The notes under the pieces: model-generated
Told to the model about the DNA's origin: nothing
Seen by the model: the letters and a program-made list of their open reading frames with translations, nothing else
Database searches by the model: none
NCBI GenBank assembly: GCA_012839385.1
Contig: DUNL01000226.1
Coordinates: 1-40,281 of the forward strand
Direction: 5' to 3'
Origin: Clostridiaceae bacterium
Lineage (GTDB): Bacteria > Bacillota > Clostridia > Saccharofermentanales > DTU023
Length of the DNA stretch: 40,281 nt
Made by a program: the position numbers and the translations under genes
Shown here: positions 19,726 through 29,669 of the stretch, piece by piece
Numbering within the stretch: the first letter of the stretch is position 1
Layout: each line of letters opens with the position of its first letter

Positions 19726-20140
19726 ACTTACTTAGGTCAAGACCGGCAATAGGATCTTCGTGTGCTTTTTGCTCCTGATAGAACTGCTCAGAACAAATTT
19801 CAACTTTATCAATCATGTCGATAAAACATATCTCATCACCAGGACCAACGCCTATCAAATCCCAGAGATTGGAACTAATAGAAATTCTGCCTTGACTATC
19901 GACCTCGCAGCTAACTGCCTCACCAATAATAAAACGCTGAAATCTGCGCACATCAGGGTCAGTTCCTGAAAGCTGTAATAGTTGAGAGCGGATGGAACTA
20001 AATTGCTCACTTGTATACAAAGTCAAATAACCCGGATCCAGGTTGCCGGTAACGTGTAGAGTCCCCGTAAGGTTTTCACGCAGGCGCGCAGGTACTGTGA
20101 CGCGACCCTTTTTGTCAATAATATGAGTGTACCTTGCCAC
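19706..20140 (-). CDS. mraZ: Transcriptional regulator MraZ
   Basis: MARYTHIIDKKGRVTVPARLRENL and second AbrB-like repeat (VDSQGRISISSNLWDLIG); GTG start after GAGGGGG. Confidence 0.94.
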   Translation of the reverse strand: MARYTHIIDKKGRVTVPARLRENLTGTLHVTGNLDPGYLTLYTSEQFSSIRSQLLQLSGTDPDVRRFQRFIIGEAVSCEVDSQGRISISSNLWDLIGVGPGDEICFIDMIDKVEICSEQFYQEQKAHEDPIAGLDLSKFDVKGL

Positions 20141-20175
20141 GGGAACCCCCTCTATTCAAATTAGAGCATTTTCTG

Positions 20176-20225
20176 CCACTTCACAACCACTTTCATTTAC
20201 TAACGTGACACTTTGCCCCACCTTT
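20176..20225 (-). promoter_or_regulatory. Putative MraZ-box direct repeats upstream of mraZ
   Basis: Minus-strand AAGGTGGGG / AAAGTGT / AAAGTGG / AAGTGG; CAC cores at 20177, 20188, 20209 and 20219 (spacings 11, 21, 10). Confidence 0.7.
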
Positions 20226-20231
20226 TTGATT

Positions 20232-20260
20232 ATTCTAACCTCACTCAATTAAAAAAGCAA
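20232..20260 (-). promoter_or_regulatory. Predicted sigma-A promoter for mraZ/dcw cluster
   Basis: TTGCTT-N17-TAGAAT on minus strand, directly upstream of the MraZ-box-like repeats. Confidence 0.6.
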
Positions 20261-20496
20261 ATACTTTTAGTAAGAAAAAGCACAGATTTAATATTCTTTT
20301 AATATGTTTTGCGGAATATTCATATGATTAAAAAACTTGTGGAGTAACCTAAAGCTGACTATCTATTTTTACTGTTAGCTCAAGAGGAGAAATCGTCAGC
20401 AAGGGCTCAGGAAAACTAAATGCCGGGAAAACTAAAGATAAGATTTGGCAGTTTAGATAAAGCGCAGGCTAGCAGATAGTAAATATCTAAGGATTA

Positions 20497-21681
20497 CTAA
20501 AGATTAGATTGTAACCTCAACATACGTTGATTCATAGATATATTTAGAATAATCCCTAATGAAATAAAATTAGAAATCATAGCGGAACCACCGTGACTCA
20601 CAAAGGGTAAAGGTATTCCTGTAATTGGTAGGAGACCAACGGTCATGCCCATATTCTCTATATAATGTATTGCCATGATTGAAATCAGGCCAGTAATTGT
20701 ATAACCTTGCGCGGGATTATCTTTAACAGCCGAAAACGACACAATTAGTGTCCGCGTAACAAAAATAGTTACTAATGAAATAACGGCTATAACGCCTATC
20801 AAACCCATATATTCAGCAATTGCGGCAAAAATAAAATCGGACTCCTTAACCGGGACATTTACAGGTTTCCCAGAGCTACCAACGATGCCACCAGAAGAAA
20901 CCGCGGCTAGAGATTGTGAAATATGGTAGCTAGCTCTCTTATCATGTCCGGGAAACAAAAATGTCAGGATGCGCTTTTGCCCAACTGCGCTGAGACCATA
21001 GTTCCAGATCAAAGGCAGGGCGATAAAGAAGGCGCTGACCACCATAAAGACATAGCGCCAACGTATACCCCAAACAAAAATCATAACCGCGACCATAAAT
21101 ACAATAGTCATTGAAGTACCAAAATCGGGTTCTGTCATTATCAAAAAGAGGGGGATGCCGCTTATTAGGGCAATCCGTATACTGCCGTCAAGATAATTTC
21201 TCGCTCCAGATTTCATTTCTGACAAAGTAGTGGCTAACATCATCGCGATACCAATCTTGGCTAATTCAGAAGGTTGAAATGAACCAAGTACCGGAAACCT
21301 AATCCAGCTATCCGCTCCTGTTATAGAGCGTAGAGAGTAACCGTCGACTTTGACATAAATCAGCAAAAGTAGCGAGACAAAATAAAGTATTGTACCAAAA
21401 AGACGCAAAGTTGGCAGTTCCATCAAACAGATCAACATTGCCAGAGCCAGCCCCAGTAACACTGCTCCAATCTGACGATAAAAACCTGAGGGATAATTAA
21501 GTGTGGTACCTATCCCGTCAGAGGCGACACTTTGTAGTACGAAGAGACCTATCAAGACTAAGATCAGAACAGGAACCAGGATCCAGTAATCCATGACAGA
21601 AAAGAAAGTGGCAGCGCGCGACAGTCCGGTTCCGGAACGTCGTAAAGAAAAATTGTCTTCTGAATTAGAGCTGGAAAACAT
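20497..21681 (-). CDS. SEDS family protein, RodA/FtsW type
   Basis: Multi-TM, GADSWIRFPVLGSFQPSELAKI, ESDFIFAAIAEYMGLIG, TGIPLPFVSHGGSAMI. Confidence 0.92.
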   Translation of the reverse strand: MFSSSNSEDNFSLRRSGTGLSRAATFFSVMDYWILVPVLILVLIGLFVLQSVASDGIGTTLNYPSGFYRQIGAVLLGLALAMLICLMELPTLRLFGTILYFVSLLLLIYVKVDGYSLRSITGADSWIRFPVLGSFQPSELAKIGIAMMLATTLSEMKSGARNYLDGSIRIALISGIPLFLIMTEPDFGTSMTIVFMVAVMIFVWGIRWRYVFMVVSAFFIALPLIWNYGLSAVGQKRILTFLFPGHDKRASYHISQSLAAVSSGGIVGSSGKPVNVPVKESDFIFAAIAEYMGLIGVIAVISLVTIFVTRTLIVSFSAVKDNPAQGYTITGLISIMAIHYIENMGMTVGLLPITGIPLPFVSHGGSAMISNFISLGIILNISMNQRMLRLQSNL

Positions 21682-21768
21682 TGTCTTTATCAGTTCAACT
21701 CCTTGTATAAGTTCGTCCGCTTCTATTTGCTAAGTCAGCTGAATCATTCCCTGACTTTTACCTATCTC

Positions 21769-22995
21769 TCAATCACTGAAGCGTTCTCTATCTTCCGGTT
21801 CTACTTGAATTACGCCTTCGTTAAAAACTGTCTCGTCATCGCTTTCACTTGACATCATTGTATCTTTAGTAGGAGGAACAGAGGTAGAAGCTACACCTTC
21901 CCTCTCCACGGCTTCAAGCTCCGATGCTATATCCGCCTCCTCTCCGGTAACCGTTTCTTCGCTGGTTAGGTCGGGGACTTCGTCGTGACCAGACTCGTTG
22001 CTTATTATGTCAACCTGGGAATCGGCCACGGACTTCTCAGGCGCTATCTCCACGTCAGGTTGTAACTGTGGCTCGTCGTCTCCTGCGTTAACCGGTTTAC
22101 TGATCGCCACAGTAACAGCTCTTTCCGGGTGACGCTGTTTTATAAAACTGGAAACCAGTAAGTAAACTAACGCGGCTACAACCATCAGCGCTGACAAAAC
22201 CTGCGACACTCTAAGATCGGTACCCGTGATATACAGGGGATCTGTACGCAAGCCTTCAACCAGAAAACGGACCAGTCCATAAAGAAGAAAATAAGAGGCC
22301 ATCGTAGTGTAAGGACGCTTGGAACGCTTGCGCACCTGCAACAAAATAATAAAAATAATAATATTCGCTATAAATTCGTATAAAAAAGTGGGGTGTACAG
22401 GCTGAGAAGCTTCCAGCGGGGACAATAAACGTCTGTCCTGAACAGTTAGGGATTTAATAAAAGCTTCAGTGCCGTTGCTGTACATTCCCCAGGGAAGATC
22501 GGTATTACCACCAAAGGCCTCCTGATTAAAGAAATTACCCCAACGCCCGATAGCCTGACCCAGAGGAAGATAAACAGCAAAAAAGTCAAAAATGCGGCTT
22601 AATTTATGCTTCTTGATCAAAGCCATAATTATTATAGCCAACACGCCTCCAATAACACCACCATAGAAGGCTAGACCACCGGTCCTGGTATCAAAGATCG
22701 CTCGCCAGTTACCGGCAAACGCCTCCCACTGGAAAGCAACATAATAGAGCCTCGCTCCCAGCATACCAAGGGGAAGAATCAGCAAAAAATAATCGGCGAT
22801 ATCGTCACCGCTCATACCGAATGATTTTGCCTGTCGCATACTGAGAAAAATACAAGTCAAAAAGGCTATAGCGATGATAACACCATACCAATAAATGCTA
22901 ATCTCGCGACCAAAGAGCTCAAAGGACACAATGGAGCGATTAATAGGGAGGTCGTATATACCAAGCCCCGGAAAATCCACTAAATAATCAGCCAT
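21769..22995 (-). CDS. lgt: Prolipoprotein diacylglyceryl transferase Lgt with long acidic C-terminal extension
   Basis: YWYGVIIAIAF, RTGGLAFYGGVIGG, GRWGNFFNQEAFG, HPTFLYE, VEGLRTDPLY; C-terminal ~108 aa is acidic and low complexity. Confidence 0.94.
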   Translation of the reverse strand: MADYLVDFPGLGIYDLPINRSIVSFELFGREISIYWYGVIIAIAFLTCIFLSMRQAKSFGMSGDDIADYFLLILPLGMLGARLYYVAFQWEAFAGNWRAIFDTRTGGLAFYGGVIGGVLAIIIMALIKKHKLSRIFDFFAVYLPLGQAIGRWGNFFNQEAFGGNTDLPWGMYSNGTEAFIKSLTVQDRRLLSPLEASQPVHPTFLYEFIANIIIFIILLQVRKRSKRPYTTMASYFLLYGLVRFLVEGLRTDPLYITGTDLRVSQVLSALMVVAALVYLLVSSFIKQRHPERAVTVAISKPVNAGDDEPQLQPDVEIAPEKSVADSQVDIISNESGHDEVPDLTSEETVTGEEADIASELEAVEREGVASTSVPPTKDTMMSSESDDETVFNEGVIQVEPEDRERFSD

Positions 22996-23155
22996 ATCTG
23001 CTTATCTCCTTTACAGTGGTTTATTTTACCACAAAGCTTTACTTGTCGAAGGCGTTAACTTACACTTCCGCTAATAATATATCCTCATTACACTATCCGG
23101 ATTCCGACATAGCAGGCTAGAGCGTGACTAATATTGCCCTACGCGACAATATCTG

Positions 23156-24031
23156 TTATTCAAAACTTATATAAAACTCCGGAAAAGGAAATTTCGTCTC
23201 GACCGATAGATATGTCTTAATCAGCGGGCAATGATTCTCGATCATAATGTCCGCCTGTATAGTCATCAGTTCAGTTCTGTCACTGTCTATTGAACCCTTT
23301 GTGTAAACTTTCGCCTGATATTGACCTGGAGGAAGAGTAACGATTTCCTGAGGATAGGCCAGCTCCAACTCTATAACTTTAAGCTGTAGTTGTCCCACTC
23401 CGGAACTAACAGGGTCCCCCACGGACCGCTCCACCACCCTCATTTCAGAAACAGCAGTTACGAAGCCAAAACTACGTCCTAACAACTTAGAGGCTTGCTT
23501 CAAGTCACCATGTTTGAGTAGATGACGAATGCCCGTACTGGAGATTTTCCGCTCGTCTATATACAGATCGGGTATGATAGAAGTCTCAACTTGATTTTCC
23601 TGCCCCCAGGCTCGCAAAAGCTCAACATCCCCGCTCCGACAAGAACCAAATCTCGCGTCCTCGCCGACGACAACGAAGCCTGTATTAAGTCGCTCACGCA
23701 GCAGATCCTGTAGAAACTCCTCCGCGGATAGTCTATATATCTCCGGCGCCAAGGGCAGGAGAAAAACCTCCTCCACACCCAACGCGGCAAAAGCGTTCAA
23801 TTTCTCATCTACCGTCATAATAAGTCCGGGAAAAGTATCCCTATCCTTAAAGACCAAATCCGGATGATCCGAAAAAGTAAAAACGGAAGGAACTCTCCCT
23901 GATCTTTTAGCATCCGCCAATAACTCGGCGATCAAGGCCTGATGCCCCAGATGCACACCATCAAAGGTACCCAGCGCTATACCCCGCTCCGGCCCCTCCG
24001 GCCAAGTTTCCTGTTCAAGATACACTTTCAT
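23156..24031 (-). CDS. ribF: RibF-like FAD synthetase (adenylyltransferase domain; degenerate C-terminal riboflavin kinase region)
   Basis: ALGTFDGVHLGHQALI, TFSDHP, GEDARFGSCRSGD, ISSTGIRHLLKHGDLKQASKLLGR; downstream of truB. Confidence 0.85.
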   Translation of the reverse strand: MKVYLEQETWPEGPERGIALGTFDGVHLGHQALIAELLADAKRSGRVPSVFTFSDHPDLVFKDRDTFPGLIMTVDEKLNAFAALGVEEVFLLPLAPEIYRLSAEEFLQDLLRERLNTGFVVVGEDARFGSCRSGDVELLRAWGQENQVETSIIPDLYIDERKISSTGIRHLLKHGDLKQASKLLGRSFGFVTAVSEMRVVERSVGDPVSSGVGQLQLKVIELELAYPQEIVTLPPGQYQAKVYTKGSIDSDRTELMTIQADIMIENHCPLIKTYLSVETKFPFPEFYISFE

Positions 24032-24098
24032 TCGCTCTCAAACTCCATGCAAATTTATTAAGGCTTTGCCATTGACAAGACAATCAATCTTAGCCCCG

Positions 24099-25190
24099 TC
24101 AAAGCTCAAACTCCATGCCCTCTGATTCAAGTTCTTGACTGGTAACAAAGACTGTTTTAGGTCTTATGAGACAATCACCCTCAGCCAAGACTTCACATTG
24201 GCCCACCGCCAACAATTTCCCCTGCCACAACAAGCCCAATATTTGCCGAACGCTATCACTCTCAGCCCTCAGCGCATTGCTTGCAGATGATAACCCCGGT
24301 GCTGAAAACTTATCCTGGCGTTTTATGGCTCTACCCGCCGCGATCGCCCGCGCCTCTTTCCAGCTCAGATCATACAGCGGATAACTCTGCATAGCCTGCT
24401 CCATCTTAATAATATTTCCTCGCGAAAACAAATACTTTAACAAGGCTTGGCTATCTCCTGCCAGCTTGGTAAAATACAAATCCTCTAATGTTTCCAGCCC
24501 AACAGCATTTTCAAGAACAAAGCCTCCGACCGCTAACCTTCTAAGCTCCACCGCGTAAGCGACATTACCCAATCTACGACCAAGCTCATCAGCCAGTACC
24601 CGGATATAAGTACCTTTACTACAATGAATCCGAAGAACCAGACGCAATGTCTCAAGCTCCGGTTTCAGATGAGAATATGTTTTTACTACATCCAACAACT
24701 CAGCGCTGAATACCACAACATCACGAGCGGCGTAAGCAACCTGTTCTCCGCGACGAGCATAATAATAAAGGGGTTTCCCCGCGACCTTAACCGCCGAATA
24801 CATAGGAGGTAACTGCTTAGAGCTACCGATCAGCGAGGCGACAGCAGCCTTTATCTCCCGCCGGTCACCCGCCAGTAAAAACTCCATATACTCCCTTGTC
24901 AGTGGGGTAGACGCGATAACTTCACCTTTCTTGTCCATAGTATCCGTAGCCAACCCTAACTCCACTGTTACCTGATAGATCTTGTCATGTTCTAACAGAT
25001 ATTGTGCCAAGCGAGTAGCTTTATTAAAGGCCAAGGGCAGGACACCCGTGGCAAAAGGATCTAGTGTGCCCAAATGCCCCACCCGTTTAATACCAAGTAT
25101 TTTGCGCGCGCGGGAAACAACAGCGAAAGACGTTATGTCTTCGGGTTTATCAATAAGCAGGATACCGCTGTCCAAACTCTTAACTGTCAC
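24099..25190 (-). CDS. truB: tRNA pseudouridine(55) synthase TruB
   Basis: GILLIDKPEDITSF, KRVGHLGTLDPFATGVLPLA, YQVTVELGLATDTMDKKGEV, CSKGTYIRVLADELG. Confidence 0.96.
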   Translation of the reverse strand: MTVKSLDSGILLIDKPEDITSFAVVSRARKILGIKRVGHLGTLDPFATGVLPLAFNKATRLAQYLLEHDKIYQVTVELGLATDTMDKKGEVIASTPLTREYMEFLLAGDRREIKAAVASLIGSSKQLPPMYSAVKVAGKPLYYYARRGEQVAYAARDVVVFSAELLDVVKTYSHLKPELETLRLVLRIHCSKGTYIRVLADELGRRLGNVAYAVELRRLAVGGFVLENAVGLETLEDLYFTKLAGDSQALLKYLFSRGNIIKMEQAMQSYPLYDLSWKEARAIAAGRAIKRQDKFSAPGLSSASNALRAESDSVRQILGLLWQGKLLAVGQCEVLAEGDCLIRPKTVFVTSQELESEGMEFEL

Positions 25191-26224
25191 CTATCGACCT
25201 GACTATCACATTTTCGGAGAATCTCCGCCGCTTCACGCATAACCATATCTTCAGCCTCGGACAAGCTGATATTTCTTAAGGTCATTCCGGCAGCGCGTAC
25301 ATGCCCACCCCCACCATATTTCATAGCATAGGTAGCGGAATCAAAACATTTATTAGATCTGATATTAACTTTAACAGCACCGGTTTCATTCGCTTCACGT
25401 AGTAAGAAAGCCACCTCAACGCCTTCGATCGTTCTCATCTCCGAGGGGAGAGTATCCAGATCATCGATGCAGGCCCCTATTTTAGTCAGCAGGGATTGAG
25501 GAATTGAAGAAGCAACTACCCTGGAATCAGAGCTGGCCTTAATTCTGCTCAATACCTCACCGCGCAAAAGCATTTGAGGCAAACCGATTCGTTCGTAGAG
25601 CTCATAATGGATAGAAGTAAGATTAGGCTTAAATTCCATTAACCTGGCCATTTGCTCGAAACTGCGAGCTGTAGTAGAAGGAAAACTAAAGCGACCGGTA
25701 TCTGTTACTAACCCAACCAGAAGCAAGACAGCGATATCTTTAGAAAATAATTCCTCACCGGTTTCCTTCTCCAATAATTCAATGAAATTATAGACCAGTT
25801 CCGCGGTTGATGAAGCACCTGTGTCTATCACGGCAAATTCACCATAATCACCCGCGTGGACATGGTGATCAATTATGGCCTGCTGGGAAATACGCTGAAA
25901 AAGCTTGGCGCGAATCCCCATGCGTTCACTTTGATGACAGTCTACAGCCAGCGCCAATTTAATTTTCTCGCTGTACTCCGCGAGCATATCAGGAGTGTAG
26001 ACTTTTATCAGATCTAAGCAAGGCAAAAACTGTAATTGGGAAACAGGTTCTTCATCCAACAGTAGAACCGCGTTGATATTCAACTTTCCAAAAGCGAGAA
26101 CTAAGCTCAAGCCTGAACCTAAGGCGTCACCATCAGCACCCAGATGAGGGAAAATTCCAATTAGTTCTTCAGTATCTCGAAAGGACAAAACTGTATCCAC
26201 GATATTTTTTAAACGTGTATACAC
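25187..26224 (-). CDS. DHH/DHHA1 phosphoesterase (NrnA-like nanoRNase/pAp phosphatase)
   Basis: HLGADGDALGSGL, AVDCHQSERMG, IIDHHVHAGD, LVTDTGRFSFPST, YGGGGHVRAAG. Confidence 0.9.
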   Translation of the reverse strand: MYTRLKNIVDTVLSFRDTEELIGIFPHLGADGDALGSGLSLVLAFGKLNINAVLLLDEEPVSQLQFLPCLDLIKVYTPDMLAEYSEKIKLALAVDCHQSERMGIRAKLFQRISQQAIIDHHVHAGDYGEFAVIDTGASSTAELVYNFIELLEKETGEELFSKDIAVLLLVGLVTDTGRFSFPSTTARSFEQMARLMEFKPNLTSIHYELYERIGLPQMLLRGEVLSRIKASSDSRVVASSIPQSLLTKIGACIDDLDTLPSEMRTIEGVEVAFLLREANETGAVKVNIRSNKCFDSATYAMKYGGGGHVRAAGMTLRNISLSEAEDMVMREAAEILRKCDSQVDR

Positions 26225-26260
26225 TATTTTCTCTCCTTAGTTTCCTGAATCCGGATCAAT

Positions 26261-26668
26261 CTAATCCGGATTCATGTTTTCCATATCAGCCGCCAGCTTC
26301 TGCTCCCGATCAGCTCTGTTTTTTTCGTCCTCCGCGATTACACGATCTATCAAAGCATCCATAGCGAAACCGCGTTCAATAGAATCATCAGCTATCATAC
26401 GTAACTCGGGTACTTTGCGCAGACGCATCTCCTTACCCAGTTCGTGACGCAAATAACCGGCCGCGCTCTCCAGCACGGTTTTGGCATTTTCTTTATCTTT
26501 ATCATTGCCATATACACTGAAATAGACATTGGCCAGACTTAGATCCCCGGTCACTTTAACTGCGGTGATCGATAGCATCTCCGGCTTACGCGGATCTTTA
26601 AGAGTCCTGACCAAATCTGACAAAACTCTTTTCACTTCTCCACTGACTCTAACGCCTCTATCTGACAT
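26261..26668 (-). CDS. rbfA: 30S ribosome-binding factor RbfA
   Basis: RVSGEVKRVLSDLVR, ITAVKVTGDLSLANVYFSV, LRHELGKEMRLRKVPELRMIADDSIERG. Confidence 0.95.
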   Translation of the reverse strand: MSDRGVRVSGEVKRVLSDLVRTLKDPRKPEMLSITAVKVTGDLSLANVYFSVYGNDKDKENAKTVLESAAGYLRHELGKEMRLRKVPELRMIADDSIERGFAMDALIDRVIAEDEKNRADREQKLAADMENMNPD

Positions 26669-26763
26669 CTTTTACTCCTAATCAATCCAAAACAAAAATA
26701 TACTAACGACAAAAAATGACTGTCATGCCAATATGAAGAATAGCCTTCGCGAAATCAAAACTC

Positions 26764-29661
26764 CTATTGCGGCTCAATCTCCTTCATTTCAAAGCTTTCA
26801 AACTGGTCACCTTCTTTGATATCGTTGAAACGATCTATGCCGATACCACATTCGTAACCGCTGGTCACTTCTCTGACATCATCCTTGAAACGCTTCAATG
26901 AGGAAATTCTACCCTCATGAACGACAATGCCGTCACGTACTATGCGGATCTCACTATTCCTAACAATCTTGCCATCGGTAACATAACAACCGGCAACAGC
27001 ACCCACACCGCTGATTTTAAAGACCTCACGGACATCAGCGTGCCCCAATACAACTTCTTTGTACTTAGGCTCCAGCATACCCTTCATCGCTTTTTCTATA
27101 TCTTCTGTCGCGTGATAAATGACACGATATAATCTAATGTCTACACCCGCGTCTTCCGCGAGTTCCGGAACATTGGCCGCGGGCCTGACACTGAAACCAA
27201 TTACAATAGCGTTCGCCACCTCGGCCAAACGGATATCGCTTTCAGTAATAGCGCCAACCGCGCCGTGGATAACCTTAACTTGAACCTCGTCATTAGAAAG
27301 CTTCTCCAGAGAAGAAGTCAAGGCTTCAACCGAACCTTTAAGGTCCGCTTTGACTATGATGTTGAGGTCTTTCATCTCACCGGTACCCATCTGGGCAAAG
27401 AGATTGTCCAAAGACATTCTGGAGGAAGTCCGCAGAGCCGATTCACGCTCTTGTTCACGTCGTCTCTCAACCAGGGATCTGGCGGTTCTCTCATCCTCTA
27501 CCTCGTAGAAGACATCTCCACCTTCCGGAACCTCGGACAGACCCATAATCTCAACCGGGGTAGACGGTCCGGCTGACTCAATAGGATTGCCCTTGTCATC
27601 ATGCATGGCGCGGATATGCCCAATCTGAGATCCCACGACAATAGTGTCTCCAAGATTAAGCGTACCTCTTTGCACTAACAATGTGGCAACAGCTCCTCTG
27701 GCTCTATCAAGCTTGGCCTCAATAACCGTTCCCTTGGCCTGGCGGTTCGGATTAGCGGTCAATTCCATAACCTCCGCGGTTAATAAGATCATTGACAGCA
27801 ATTCATCCATATTCTCGCCCGTCTTAGCGGAAACTTGAACAACAGTCGTCGAACCGCCCCATTCAGAACCGATAAGCTCATGCTGTGCCAGTTCTGTCAT
27901 TACTCTCTCGATATTTATATTGGGCTTATCTATCTTATTAATAGCTACTAAAATCTCTGTACCGGCAGCTCGGGCGTGGTGGATAGCTTCAATGGTCTGT
28001 GGCATAACGCCGTCATCCGCCGCTACTACCAATACTGCTAAATCGGTAACCTGGGCGCCTCGAGCACGCATAGTTGTAAAAGCTTCATGCCCCGGAGTGT
28101 CAATGAAAGTTATTTGTTGTCCCTCTACTTCTACAGTATAAGCACCTATTTTCTGAGTTATGCCACCGGCCTCCCCACTAGCTACCGATGCTTCACGGAT
28201 ATAGTCCAGAATAGAGGTTTTACCGTGATCGACGTGCCCCATAACAACGACCACAGGTGGGCGTGGCAACAAGTCCTTCTCTTCGTCCGGGGAATCGTCA
28301 AAGAGAATTTCTTCCGGCGTGACCTCTACCAATTTTTCTGCTTTAATATCGAATTCACTGGCTATAATCTCAGCCGTATCATAGTCTATTTCCTGATTAA
28401 GGGTTGCCATGACACCATAGCTCATGAGCTTCATAATAACTTCTGAAGTAGTCTTTTTCAGCGCTTCGGCCAGCTCTTTAACTGTCAAACTTTCAGGTAG
28501 CTTAACATTGGTCAGAACCTGCGCCTGCTTTTGTTCCTCAACAGAAGGCTGATTACGCTGCGCCCTACGTCTCATATGGACTGCCAGCATCTCCTCTTTT
28601 TCCCTGCGAGCCTGCTCGCGCCTATTATAAGTCTGGCGACGATTGTACTGGCTTCTCTGAGTGTATTGGCTCCTAGTAGCGGCCTTAGCATCTTCAGGAA
28701 TGCGTACAGGTTGAGCCTTGGCACTTTGTTTCGGAGACCGAGTTTGACGTGGAGCTTCTTCTACATCTTTATCAGCAAAAGTAGCGTCCGACCTATGTCT
28801 GGGCTGTCCACGTCTACCCGACGCGGGTCTGCTACCAAACCTGGTTTGTTGGCGGTCACCTCTACGTCTTTTGTCACCGCGCTCCGCTCTGCTGTCTCGC
28901 TTGCTAACCGCGGGAGCGTCAGCGTCTCTACCTATATAACTGCCACTCTGAGGACGGATAGGAGATCTGGCGACACGAGTGGATTCAGTAATGCCGGTAT
29001 CACGCAGAACACCATCATCAACAGGTTTAGCAGTCGGCTTAGTTCCGGTGGAGACAACTTCTTTCTTGGTTTTCTTTACCGACTTAGCTTTTGTCGGCTC
29101 CGGCTTGGCGGTAACAGTTGTTTTAGCCGCCACACCGGTATCAACAGGCTTTTTATCCGCTCGCGACTTGTCCGCGACTGATTTTGTTTTGTCGGTAGCT
29201 TTTGAGGCCGCTGCTGACTGAGGTTTAACTTTTGCTTTGTCTGCGGTTTTAGGCTGCTTGGTTCGCTCCGGAACAATCTTTTTTGTTTCGGTTTTATCAG
29301 CTTTATCAACTGTGGTTGACTTAGCGACTTTCTGAGCGGTTTCTTTAGTAGCGCTTGCGGTCTCGCCAGCTTCCGGAGCAGCTTCTTTTTTTGTCTTTTC
29401 TTTAGCAGGGGCTTTCTTGACAACTTTAATGACAGAAGTAATGCTTTTGCCTGAGATACCTTTCATCTCAATCGTGGGCCCCTCATCTTGAGGATCAACT
29501 TTTTTTTCGGGCTCAGGAGGACTAACCGATTCCGTCTTTTCTTCCGGCGGATCGGGTTCCAACTCTACAGTGTGAGCATCTTCTTTCATTTTTCGCAAAG
29601 CTTCGTCCTCAGAAATAAATCCTGCTCTGAGACCTGAATCTGCTTCTTCTCTTCTTGACAT
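26764..29661 (-). CDS. infB: Translation initiation factor IF-2
   Basis: Lys/Ala-rich N-terminus, [41 protein letters not shown]-terminal IF2 domains. Confidence 0.98.
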   Translation of the reverse strand: MSRREEADSGLRAGFISEDEALRKMKEDAHTVELEPDPPEEKTESVSPPEPEKKVDPQDEGPTIEMKGISGKSITSVIKVVKKAPAKEKTKKEAAPEAGETASATKETAQKVAKSTTVDKADKTETKKIVPERTKQPKTADKAKVKPQSAAASKATDKTKSVADKSRADKKPVDTGVAAKTTVTAKPEPTKAKSVKKTKKEVVSTGTKPTAKPVDDGVLRDTGITESTRVARSPIRPQSGSYIGRDADAPAVSKRDSRAERGDKRRRGDRQQTRFGSRPASGRRGQPRHRSDATFADKDVEEAPRQTRSPKQSAKAQPVRIPEDAKAATRSQYTQRSQYNRRQTYNRREQARREKEEMLAVHMRRRAQRNQPSVEEQKQAQVLTNVKLPESLTVKELAEALKKTTSEVIMKLMSYGVMATLNQEIDYDTAEIIASEFDIKAEKLVEVTPEEILFDDSPDEEKDLLPRPPVVVVMGHVDHGKTSILDYIREASVASGEAGGITQKIGAYTVEVEGQQITFIDTPGHEAFTTMRARGAQVTDLAVLVVAADDGVMPQTIEAIHHARAAGTEILVAINKIDKPNINIERVMTELAQHELIGSEWGGSTTVVQVSAKTGENMDELLSMILLTAEVMELTANPNRQAKGTVIEAKLDRARGAVATLLVQRGTLNLGDTIVVGSQIGHIRAMHDDKGNPIESAGPSTPVEIMGLSEVPEGGDVFYEVEDERTARSLVERRREQERESALRTSSRMSLDNLFAQMGTGEMKDLNIIVKADLKGSVEALTSSLEKLSNDEVQVKVIHGAVGAITESDIRLAEVANAIVIGFSVRPAANVPELAEDAGVDIRLYRVIYHATEDIEKAMKGMLEPKYKEVVLGHADVREVFKISGVGAVAGCYVTDGKIVRNSEIRIVRDGIVVHEGRISSLKRFKDDVREVTSGYECGIGIDRFNDIKEGDQFESFEMKEIEPQ

Positions 29662-29669
29662 AAATAGGA

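Noticed and set aside
21724-21753. AAGTCAG/CTGACTT inverted repeat between lgt and the rodA-type gene
   Set aside because: Only about 7 bp, no U-tract after it on the minus strand; probably chance.
23127-23148. ATATTG...CAATAT inverted repeat downstream of ribF
   Set aside because: 6-bp stem and no T-run; insufficient for a terminator call.
28531-29181. 216-aa plus-strand ORF (and overlapping 28979-29221, 29076-29423 ORFs)
   Set aside because: Antisense or out-of-frame to the repetitive Lys/Ala-rich N-terminal part of infB; biased codons create long spurious open frames.
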